Origin: an uncultured Flammeovirgaceae bacterium
GTDB taxonomy: Bacteria; Bacteroidota; Bacteroidia; Cytophagales; Cyclobacteriaceae
Direction of reading: 5' to 3'
Assembly (NCBI GenBank): GCA_937138955.1
Contig: CAKZPJ010000265.1
Span: 1 to 6,290 of the forward strand
Length of the DNA: 6,290 nt
Shown: positions 1 through 5,464 of the stretch, in pieces
Layout: each line of letters begins with the position of its first letter
How positions within the stretch are numbered: the stretch's first letter is position 1
Notes under the pieces: model-generated
Database searches by the model: none
Told to the model about the DNA's origin: nothing
The model's input: only the letters and a program-made list of their open reading frames with translations
Program-made: the position numbers and the translations under genes

Positions 1-5
1 CACAA

Positions 6-1151
6 ATGACAATTCCACTAAAATCTATTATTGGGCTTATCGCTATTTTAGGTACACTAATAGCTTGTACCTCGCAAGAAGCGTACAATATTCCGGAAGT
101 GCCCACCTTTGATGAGGAGTACTATACTTATGCGTTGGCTTCGGTAGACGAAATTATTCAAGATGAACCAGAAAATGCCGACGCTCACTATCATCGGGCC
201 GAATTACTGCTTCAGCAAAGCAAAGCCAATAATGCGCTGGCTAGTATCCGAAAAGCTCTAGAAATTAGCGATGATGAGCCGACATATCATCTTGTGAGTG
301 CTCAAGCCTTATTATTAAAAGGGCAAAATCGTGAAGCAGTACGAGCCGCTAAATTAGCGCGTAGTAAAGGAGGCGAATTAATTGACATCTATGATATTTT
401 AGCGGAAGCTAGTATTAACAGTAACTACTTCGAGGATGCTTTGCATTACAGTGATAGTGCTCTAATGTACGCACCTAAAAATCCCCAAAACTATTTTCGG
501 AAAGGAAAAGCATTGGTCATGCTGGGTGATACGCTAGCTGCGGAGCAAAATCTACTTAAAAGTCTGAAACTTGGTGCTGATGCCGTAGCAGTATACGGAG
601 TACTAGTGGATTTTTATATGAATACCAACGATTACGAGCGGGCTAAATCGTATATGGAAAAGATTCTTCAACAACCTAAAAATGCTACAGATAGCCGCCT
701 ACTGTTGCAACAGGCACGAATTCTACGAAAAACTGGTTATGAAGATAGTGCCCGGATAGTTTTGTATCAGGTTAAAGCTCAGACTCGTACTCCAGTGGTA
801 CTGCGAGAATTGCAAAACCTGCATTACCAAGACCGTCGTTACGACTCCGCCGCCCATTATTCTCGTCAACTACTGGATATTCAAGATGATGATAAACAAG
901 CTATGCTAACGCTGGCTCGGGTTCAGAATAAGCGGTATAACTATTCGCGAGCCATTGAACAGTATGAAGCCATTCTCGAACTAGATTCTATGCAGCAGTA
1001 CAGTACCCATCAAATAGCCCAGCAAGAGCTTGACGATCTACGGGGAAAAGTTGCATATTTGTATCGCAAAAAACAGGAAGAAGAATTTCAGCGAATGAAG
1101 CAGGGAGTACCCAGCATGAAGTCTATCACTCCTGAAGAACCTAACCCATAA
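6..1151 (+). CDS. TPR-repeat lipoprotein, function unknown
   Basis: A 381-residue protein with a lipoprotein signal: a short hydrophobic segment (residues 7-20) ending in the lipobox L18-I-A-C21, so it is probably lipid-anchored at Cys21 and faces the periplasm or cell surface. The rest is alpha-helical and made of about eight tetratricopeptide repeats from roughly residue 58 to 329, recognisable by spaced A/G/Y/A positions such as [20 protein letters not shown] and [23 protein letters not shown] arrays bind proteins and serve as scaffolds; the partner cannot be read from sequence. The tail (345-381) is charged and ends in a proline-rich stretch. The ATG at 6 gives a complete signal peptide, but only 5 nt lie upstream, so no promoter can be judged. 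The stop lies 2 nt before thrS, which implies one transcript and possible translational coupling. No catalytic domain is seen. The lipoprotein and TPR calls are firm; the role is unknown. Confidence 0.85.
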   Translation: MTIPLKSIIGLIAILGTLIACTSQEAYNIPEVPTFDEEYYTYALASVDEIIQDEPENADAHYHRAELLLQQSKANNALASIRKALEISDDEPTYHLVSAQALLLKGQNREAVRAAKLARSKGGELIDIYDILAEASINSNYFEDALHYSDSALMYAPKNPQNYFRKGKALVMLGDTLAAEQNLLKSLKLGADAVAVYGVLVDFYMNTNDYERAKSYMEKILQQPKNATDSRLLLQQARILRKTGYEDSARIVLYQVKAQTRTPVVLRELQNLHYQDRRYDSAAHYSRQLLDIQDDDKQAMLTLARVQNKRYNYSRAIEQYEAILELDSMQQYSTHQIAQQELDDLRGKVAYLYRKKQEEEFQRMKQGVPSMKSITPEEPNP

Positions 1152-1153
1152 CA

Positions 1154-3082
1154 ATGGCCGAAGAAATAAAAATAACCTTACCCGACGGAAGCGAACGATC
1201 GTATTCTAGGGGAACAACTGGATTAGAAGTTGCCCAGAGCATCAGCGAAGGGTTAGCCCGAAATGTATTAGCGGCCAAAGTAGATGGCGAAGTGTGGGAT
1301 GCCACCCGTTCTATTGAGCAAGATTCTGATTTACAACTACTGACCTGGAATGATCTGGAGGGAAAATCAGCTTTCTGGCATTCGTCGGCTCACTTGCTGG
1401 CCGAAGCCCTGGAAGAGCTTTATCCGGGAATTAAATTTGGTATTGGTCCACCCATTGCCAACGGTTTTTACTACGATGTAGATTTGGGTGAACAGTCCTT
1501 GGGAGAGGATGATTTACCTAAGATTGAAGCTAAGATGCAAGAGCTGGCTCGTCAGAAAAATGCGTACGAGCGTAAAGCGGTCAGCAAGGCTGATGCTGTA
1601 GATTATTTTACCAAAAAAGACGACGAGTATAAGCTGGAGCTAATTGAGGGTTTAGAAGACGGTCAGATTACTTTTTATCAGCAAGGACATTTTGTGGATT
1701 TGTGTCGCGGACCACATATTCCCAATACCGGGTTTATCAAAGCAATTAAGCTGATGAGCGTAGCCGGTGCCTATTGGCGAGGCGACGAAAAAAATAAGCA
1801 GCTTACCCGAATCTACGGCATTACTTTTCCTAAACAGAAAGAGCTAAAAGAGTACTTAGAGCTACTAGAAGAAGCGAAGAAGCGCGACCATCGCAAACTA
1901 GGTAGAGAGTTAGACTTGTTCATTTTCTCAGAAAAAGTAGGGCAGGGGCTACCCCTCTGGTTACCCAAAGGAGTAGTGATGCGGGAGCGATTAGAAAGCT
2001 TCCTGAAGAAAGCCCAACAAAAAGCGGGTTACCAGCCAGTAATTTCCCCGCACATTGGGCATAAAGATTTGTACGTTACTTCCGGACACTACGAGAAATA
2101 CGGTAAGGATTCTTTTCAGCCGATCAGCACTCCCCACGAGGGCGAAGAGTTTATGTTGAAGCCAATGAACTGTCCGCACCACTGCGAGATTTATCAGAGC
2201 CGACCGCATTCCTACAAAGAATTACCGATACGCTACGCGGAATTTGGTACGGTATACCGTTATGAGCAAAGCGGCGAGTTACACGGCCTGACTCGCGTGC
2301 GGGGCTTTACGCAGGATGATGCCCATATTTTCTGTCGCCCCGATCAGGTAAAGGATGAATTTAAGAAAGTAATTGACCTAGTGCTCTATGTCTTCAATAC
2401 ATTAGGCTTCGAGGATTTTACCACTCAGATTTCTTTGCGCGATCAGGAAGATCACTCTAAATACATTGGCAGCGATGAGAACTGGGAGATTGCCGAACAG
2501 GCTATTGTTGAGGCGTCCGATGGTAAAGGCTTGAAAACGGTTACTGAGTACGGCGAAGCGGCCTTCTACGGTCCTAAGCTAGATTTCATGGTAAACGATG
2601 CGCTGGGGCGACAGTGGCAGCTAGGAACCATTCAGGTAGACTATACTCTGCCCGAACGCTTTGATCTGACGTATATCGGTGCCGACAACCAAAAGCATCG
2701 TCCGGTGATGATCCATCGCGCTCCGTTTGGCTCGTTGGAACGTTTCGTAGCCATTTTGCTGGAGCACACCGGTGGTAATTTACCCCTGTGGTTAGCACCC
2801 GAGCAATTTGCTATTCTTCCTATTTCTGAAAAGTACAGCGACTACGCCGATAAGGTGATGGAAACCTTAGAGGAACAAGACATTCGTGGTATGATAGATC
2901 ATCGGGATGAGAAAATTGGTCGGAAGATTCGGGATGCGGAAGTAACCAAGATTCCGTTTATGCTGATTGTAGGGGAAAAAGAAGCTGAAAGCCAATCGGT
3001 TTCAGTACGCCGTCACGGTCAGGGTGATGTAGGGACGTACAGCTTACCGGATTTTATCAAATATTTTTCGGAGCAATTGTAG
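1154..3082 (+). CDS. thrS: Threonyl-tRNA synthetase (ThrRS, class II)
   Basis: Cytoplasmic enzyme that activates threonine with ATP and loads it onto tRNA-Thr. At 642 residues it has the usual bacterial full length and domain order: an N-terminal TGS domain (about 1-65); the editing domain with HSSAH (H76, H80) and CRGPH (C184, H188), which clears mischarged Ser-tRNA-Thr; the class II catalytic core (about 250-540); and the C-terminal anticodon-binding domain (about 548-642). The three expected zinc ligands that select threonine are present: C340 in MNCPHH, H391 in DDAHIF and H521 in MIHRAP. Motif 2 lies around residues 369-393 and motif 3 ([10 protein letters not shown]) at 521-530. No active-site residue is missing. 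The ATG at 1154 starts 2 nt after the TPR lipoprotein and has no Shine-Dalgarno, as usual in Bacteroidota. The thrS-infC-rpmI-rplT order is widely conserved, but here 635 nt separate thrS from infC, so the two are probably expressed separately. Confidence 0.98.
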   Translation: MAEEIKITLPDGSERSYSRGTTGLEVAQSISEGLARNVLAAKVDGEVWDATRSIEQDSDLQLLTWNDLEGKSAFWHSSAHLLAEALEELYPGIKFGIGPPIANGFYYDVDLGEQSLGEDDLPKIEAKMQELARQKNAYERKAVSKADAVDYFTKKDDEYKLELIEGLEDGQITFYQQGHFVDLCRGPHIPNTGFIKAIKLMSVAGAYWRGDEKNKQLTRIYGITFPKQKELKEYLELLEEAKKRDHRKLGRELDLFIFSEKVGQGLPLWLPKGVVMRERLESFLKKAQQKAGYQPVISPHIGHKDLYVTSGHYEKYGKDSFQPISTPHEGEEFMLKPMNCPHHCEIYQSRPHSYKELPIRYAEFGTVYRYEQSGELHGLTRVRGFTQDDAHIFCRPDQVKDEFKKVIDLVLYVFNTLGFEDFTTQISLRDQEDHSKYIGSDENWEIAEQAIVEASDGKGLKTVTEYGEAAFYGPKLDFMVNDALGRQWQLGTIQVDYTLPERFDLTYIGADNQKHRPVMIHRAPFGSLERFVAILLEHTGGNLPLWLAPEQFAILPISEKYSDYADKVMETLEEQDIRGMIDHRDEKIGRKIRDAEVTKIPFMLIVGEKEAESQSVSVRRHGQGDVGTYSLPDFIKYFSEQL

Positions 3083-3328
3083 ATAGTTGTTTACGCTGGT
3101 TGGTAGAAATCCAACGTTCGTGATGAATGTAGCTACGCTTATCAACTTTGCTCTGGAACTGTCGAATATTGTTACTCGCTGTTAGGTGCATTCACTGAAC
3201 TTTTTAAATTTGGGGATAGTCATTTCATCTATCACGACTATCTGCTGATGATAAAATCCCAGTGTTATGTATCATAACAGTTCTATCAGTCTGTACTCTT
3301 ACAAAAGCTGCTGATAGTAGCTTTCTAG

Positions 3329-3481
3329 TCGTTAACAACCCGACTCACGGTTACTTCTACAGATGGTAGCGAGAGCCGAACTATAACCGTAAGCGGGGCT
3401 TAGACAGAAGCTTTTAGTGCTCAGATAGAGGTACGTTGGAGTTTAAGTAAGACTGAAATTGGTTGGGGGCGAGTAGAGTAG
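3329..3481 (+). pseudogene. Possible remnant of a beta-sandwich (PKD/Ig-like) domain gene
   Basis: The frame starting at 3329 reads LTVTSTDGSESRTITVSG at 3344-3397. This alternating Thr/Val pattern with a DGS turn resembles the C-terminal strands of PKD or Ig-like domains common in secreted Bacteroidota proteins. A TAG at 3401 interrupts it, the same frame stays open to the TAG at 3479, and a TAG at 3326 precedes it. No start codon or ribosome binding site is apparent. Only about 18 residues look domain-like, so chance resemblance is quite possible. If real, it is the debris of a larger secreted protein gene. Confidence 0.2.
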
Positions 3482-3580
3482 TGGTAAAAACTTAAGTTGG
3501 TAAAAGGAAAGATGGGCTGCTTCCAATAGGGGGTGACCTTCTTTTTATTGAAAAAACTACCAATACGGCTTCTTTCACAT

Positions 3581-3623
3581 CGGGTAAAAAGCACTAGGCT
3601 AAAACTACTCAGACTTTTTCCCG
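3581..3623. other. Stem-loop upstream of the infC promoter
   Basis: CGGGTAAAAAG (3581-3591) pairs with CTTTTTCCCG (3614-3623), giving a 10-bp stem with a single bulged T and a 22-nt loop. The A-rich and T-rich strands resemble a terminator stem, but there is no U-run after the right arm. It sits about 30 nt upstream of the candidate infC promoter. It could help end thrS readthrough, or belong to a longer infC leader if transcription starts further upstream. Only the pairing is seen; the role is inferred. Confidence 0.35.
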
Positions 3624-3651
3624 TTAACTACTGTATAAATAATAGGTAAAT

Positions 3652-3682
3652 ATTGGATAGAATGATTAATTACCGATATTTG
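3652..3682 (+). promoter_or_regulatory. Candidate Bacteroidota-type promoter for infC
   Basis: ATTG (3652-3655) lies 19 nt before GATATTTG (3675-3682). The Bacteroidota housekeeping consensus is a TTTG-like -33 element about 19-21 nt before TAnnTTTG. The -7 element matches except for G in place of the first T. A start a few bases past 3685 would leave a leader of about 30 nt that carries the infC Shine-Dalgarno. Position and spacing suit the gene, but the motif is short and imperfect. Confidence 0.4.
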
Positions 3683-3705
3683 CAGGTTCAAAATATCCAC
3701 TAAAC

Positions 3706-3720
3706 AAGGAGGTAACTATT
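3706..3720 (+). promoter_or_regulatory. Strong Shine-Dalgarno and ATT start of infC
   Basis: AAGGAGG (3706-3712) is followed after 5 nt by ATT (3718-3720). The frame is closed upstream by TAA at 3667, and no ATG, GTG or TTG occurs in frame between that stop and 3718. The other start regions visible here (thrS, rpmI, rplT) have no such motif. The combination decides the infC start and fits the known use of AUU by infC for feedback control by IF3. Confidence 0.88.
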
Positions 3721-4272
3721 AGCAAATTTAAAAGACGAAGAGGTCCCATTAAAAGGGAAGAACCTTATAAGGTTAATCAGCGTATTCGTGCTCCCTACGT
3801 GCGGGTAGTCGGAGAAAATGCTGACAATGAGATTCACGATGTTAAAGAAGCACTGCAACTAGCGCAAAATCAAGGATTAGATTTGGTGGAAATTTCCCCG
3901 TCGGCTGACCCTCCGGTTTGTAAAATTATTGATTACTCTAAGTTTAAGTACGAGCAGAAGAAGAAACAGAAAGAAATTAAGGCGAAGTCGCAGAAGACAG
4001 TAGTGAAAGAGATTCGCTTTGGTCCTAATACTGACGATCATGACTTCAACTTTAAACTAAAGCACGCACAAGGGTTCTTACAAGATGGAGCTAAAGTAAA
4101 GGCTTACGTACACTTTGTAGGAAGGTCTATTGTGTTTAAAGAACGGGGCGAGATGTTGCTATTACGTTTTGCTCAGGCATTAGAAGAAGAGGCGAAAGTA
4201 GAGGAGATGCCTAAGCTAATGGGAAAACGAATGTTTCTAATGTTAGCACCCAAACCAGCGAAAAAGAGTTAA
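3718..4272 (+). CDS. infC: Translation initiation factor IF3, ATT start
   Basis: IF3 binds the 30S subunit, keeps subunits apart and checks start-codon pairing. Read from the ATT at 3718 the protein has 184 residues, close to the E. coli length of 180. It has a basic N-terminal tail ([15 protein letters not shown]), an N-domain (about 16-76) with [16 protein letters not shown] and the signature DPPVCKI (64-70), a lysine-rich linker helix (about 77-94), and a C-domain (about 95-184) with KEIRFGPN and HFVGRS. The GTG at 3799 is not a credible start because it would delete the conserved KVNQRIRAP segment, which is encoded without interruption upstream. Only ATT, directly behind AAGGAGG, is suitably placed. 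In enterobacteria the infC AUU is the basis of autoregulation, since IF3 discriminates against it; the same logic is inferred here. rpmI follows after 98 nt. Confidence 0.96.
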   Translation: MSKFKRRRGPIKREEPYKVNQRIRAPYVRVVGENADNEIHDVKEALQLAQNQGLDLVEISPSADPPVCKIIDYSKFKYEQKKKQKEIKAKSQKTVVKEIRFGPNTDDHDFNFKLKHAQGFLQDGAKVKAYVHFVGRSIVFKERGEMLLLRFAQALEEEAKVEEMPKLMGKRMFLMLAPKPAKKS

Positions 4273-4295
4273 AATATATCCCATAAATTTTTGGG

Positions 4296-4337
4296 AATCC
4301 TGTCAGTAATGGAACTATTGTTCCTTCTGGCAGGATT
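4296..4337 (+). promoter_or_regulatory. Branched stem-loop between infC and rpmI, possible L20/L35 control site
   Basis: AATCCTGTCAG (4296-4306) pairs with CTGGCAGGATT (4327-4337) in an 11-bp stem with one G-U pair. Within its loop GGAAC (4311-4315) pairs with GTTCC (4320-4324) around TATT. The tail (TCTTATGTC) is too poor in T for a clear terminator. In E. coli the infC-rpmI gap carries RNA structure bound by L20, which represses rpmI and rplT. The position here is equivalent, so an L20 operator or attenuator is plausible, but no direct similarity was established. A minor CCCA/TGGG pairing (4280-4283 with 4292-4295) lies just upstream. Confidence 0.5.
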
Positions 4338-4370
4338 TCTTATGTCTAACTTAATTAAATAAATGTAACG

Positions 4371-4565
4371 ATGCCGAAAGCGAAGACAAAGTCAGGTGCG
4401 AAAAAACGCTTTAAACTGACCGGGACGGGCAAGATCAAACGTAAGCATGCCTTCAAAAGCCACATCCTTACTAAAAAGGAAACTAAGCAGAAGCGTAACC
4501 TTACGAAAATGACTTTAGTACACCCTGCCGATAAGGATCGAGTAAAGAAAATGCTTAATATCTAA
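4371..4565 (+). CDS. rpmI: Large-subunit ribosomal protein L35 (bL35)
   Basis: A 64-residue, strongly basic protein of the 50S subunit; bL35 is normally about 64-66 residues, so it is complete. The family pattern is clear: [20 protein letters not shown] at the N terminus, then a Lys/Arg-rich middle with [14 protein letters not shown] and a C-terminal segment [14 protein letters not shown]. The ATG at 4371 has no Shine-Dalgarno and follows an AT-rich stretch (TTAATTAAAT). An ATG-TAA pair (4363-4368) sits just before it but encodes nothing. It lies between infC and rplT as in most bacteria, with a possible regulatory stem-loop upstream. Its stop codon overlaps the first heptamer repeat downstream. 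Confidence 0.98.
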   Translation: MPKAKTKSGAKKRFKLTGTGKIKRKHAFKSHILTKKETKQKRNLTKMTLVHPADKDRVKKMLNI

Positions 4566-4647
4566 AGGTGAAGGGTATAAGGTAAAAGGTAGAGGGTCAG
4601 CGATATACACACCCCCCTAACCAATCACCTTCAACCCTAAGCCGTCT
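4564..4647. repeat. Degenerate 7-bp tandem repeats in facing arrays
   Basis: Five units of 7 bp run head to tail from 4564 to 4598: AAAGGTG, AAGGGTA, TAAGGTA, AAAGGTA and GAGGGTC, with GGT every 7 nt. After a 21-nt gap a complementary array follows (4620-4647): ACCAATC, ACCTTCA, ACCCTAA, GCCGTCT, with CC every 7 nt. GGT units can pair with ACC units in several registers, so the RNA could form an imperfect sliding hairpin. Heptamer repeats of this kind (STRR) are known from cyanobacterial intergenic regions; whether this one belongs to a genome-wide family cannot be seen here. Confidence 0.8.
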
Positions 4648-4692
4648 TTGGTTTAAAGATTTCACCCGAGGTTTGGTTATAAGAGCGATGAG

Positions 4693-4727
4693 CCACTAGC
4701 CGTGCGCCGCTAGCCGCGTGCCACCAA
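4693..4727. repeat. Second, GC-rich heptamer array upstream of rplT
   Basis: Five 7-bp units starting with CC: CCACTAG, CCGTGCG, CCGCTAG, CCGCGTG and CCACCAA. The period is exact, with CC at 4693, 4700, 4707, 4714 and 4721, although the rest of each unit varies. It is clearly richer in GC than the flanks and ends about 22 nt before the rplT ATG, next to an A-rich leader. It is out of phase with the first array, which suggests a separate expansion or insertion. Confidence 0.7.
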
Positions 4728-4749
4728 ACATCAAAAAACAAAAACAAAC

Positions 4750-5094
4750 ATGCCAAGATCAGTTAACAATGTGGCGTCAAGAGCACGCCGAAAAAGAGTT
4801 CTCAAGCAAGCTAAAGGCTACTGGGGGCGAAGAAGCAACGTATGGACGGTTGCTAAAAATGCGGTTGAAAAAGGGATGGTCTATTCCTACCGCGACCGCC
4901 GACAAAAGAAGCGCGAAATTCGTAGATTATGGATTCAGCGGATCAATGCCGGAACCCGAGAGCACGGAATATCTTATTCTCAATTCATGGGAGCTATCAA
5001 AAATACCGGCATCGATTTGAACCGTAAGGTGCTGGCCGATCTAGCTATGAATCACCCTTCGGCATTCAAGGCCATCGTAGAAAAAGTTAAGTAG
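4750..5094 (+). CDS. rplT: Large-subunit ribosomal protein L20 (bL20)
   Basis: A 114-residue basic protein that binds 23S rRNA early in 50S assembly; the family is usually about 114-120 residues, so it is complete. The N-terminal arm [20 protein letters not shown], the block [30 protein letters not shown] and the motif [16 protein letters not shown] are all typical. The globular C-terminal half ([20 protein letters not shown]) is the part known in other bacteria to bind the operon mRNA as a repressor. The ATG at 4750 follows the A-rich AAAAAACAAAAACAAAC and no Shine-Dalgarno, a common Bacteroidota leader. It is separated from rpmI by 184 nt filled largely with heptamer repeats, which is long for this gene pair. 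A strong terminator follows 26 nt after the stop. Confidence 0.98.
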   Translation: MPRSVNNVASRARRKRVLKQAKGYWGRRSNVWTVAKNAVEKGMVYSYRDRRQKKREIRRLWIQRINAGTREHGISYSQFMGAIKNTGIDLNRKVLADLAMNHPSAFKAIVEKVK

Positions 5095-5120
5095 GCATTA
5101 TCTATTTTAATAGATTAATG

Positions 5121-5150
5121 AAAAAGCCCTCCAAGCGGAGGGCTTTTTTT
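5121..5150 (+). terminator. Intrinsic terminator after rplT
   Basis: AAAAAGCCCTCC (5121-5132) and GGAGGGCTTTTT (5137-5148) form a perfect 12-bp stem around AAGC, with the T-run continuing to 5150. The A-run on the left arm means it could also act on the opposite strand. It closes the translation operon and insulates the downstream secreted-protein gene. Confidence 0.95.
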
Positions 5151-5231
5151 GTGTGTGTTGATATGAACTTATGTACAGCGACTCCAATCTTCGTCTCGTA
5201 TTAGGAAAAAATTTTCTGTAAGTTCTGATAG

Positions 5232-5382
5232 TGCTCTGCTCTCTCTAAGTAGTTTGTCAGGATTTGTGGGCCCCGTCATATCGCTTGCCTCGGTTATCGT
5301 GGGTTAATCAAACGGTGGCTGTGCCATTAGCTTGTAAGTAGTGATAGTAAATCATACATTCGTTTTCTTAGAGAGCATAGCA
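5232..5382. repeat. Pair of near-matching inverted repeats enclosing 151 bp
   Basis: The left arm TGCTCTGCTCTCTCTAAG (5232-5249) matches the reverse complement of the right arm CTTAGAGAGCATAGCA (5367-5382), which reads TGCTATGCTCTCTAAG, with one substitution and a 2-nt length difference. The 117 bp between them have no gene; a small TGGC-TGT-GCCA hairpin is inside. This could be a MITE-like element or a long-range RNA stem. No clear target-site duplication is visible, and the left arm is CT-rich and simple, which weakens the case. Confidence 0.35.
5331..5362 (+). promoter_or_regulatory. Candidate promoter for the NPCBM-domain gene
   Basis: CTTG (5331-5334) lies 20 nt before TACATTCG (5355-5362). 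This fits the Bacteroidota TTTG / TAnnTTTG arrangement with one mismatch in each element and proper spacing. It would give a leader of roughly 95 nt. The motif is short and sits inside the inverted-repeat region, so support is modest. Confidence 0.3.
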
Positions 5383-5464
5383 GAATATTCTAATAGTCAA
5401 TACTCACAATTAGCTGCTTTTCGCTAAGTTATTTTATGGAAAGGCCGTGTATGACTATGCCAAA

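Larger units (their letters stand above)
3083..3717. other. Long thrS-infC spacer without an intact gene
   Basis: All six frames are broken by frequent stops and no credible full gene is visible. Visible structure includes an inverted repeat GATAGTC/GACTATC (3215-3221 and 3236-3242), a 7-bp hairpin TGTTATG-tat-CATAACA (3263-3279) and a 9-bp hairpin with one G-U pair, AAAGCTGCT-gat-AGTAGCTTT (3304-3324). None is followed by a clear U-run, so none is a convincing thrS terminator, although the last one ends in TTTCT. A short coding-like stretch, a larger hairpin and the infC promoter are listed separately. The spacer looks like decayed or inserted sequence between two genes that are usually close together. 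Confidence 0.7.

Noticed and set aside
1991..2209. 72-codon open frame on the - strand
   Set aside because: It lies fully inside the thrS catalytic core, has no recognisable domain, and the thrS frame is strongly conserved there.
2586..2798. 70-codon open frame on the - strand
   Set aside because: It lies opposite the conserved motif 3 region of thrS and its peptide looks like no known family.
3083..3260. Reverse-strand frame through the start of the thrS-infC gap, open apart from one stop
   Set aside because: It has an internal stop, no similarity I recognise and no ribosome binding site; most likely chance.
3263..3324. Two small hairpins after thrS as intrinsic terminators
   Set aside because: Neither is GC-rich nor followed by a real U-run, and they lie 180-240 nt past the stop codon.
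4363..4368. ATG-TAA minimal start-stop just before rpmI
   Set aside because: In AT-rich leader sequence this is expected by chance, and nothing else points to a regulatory role.
4647..4675. TTTG, 17 nt, GAGGTTTG as an rplT promoter
   Set aside because: The spacer is shorter than usual, the -7 element lacks the initial T, and read-through from rpmI explains rplT expression.
4718..5020. 100-codon open frame on the + strand
   Set aside because: It overlaps rplT in another frame; rplT is the clear gene, and the start of this frame lies inside the GC-rich heptamer array.
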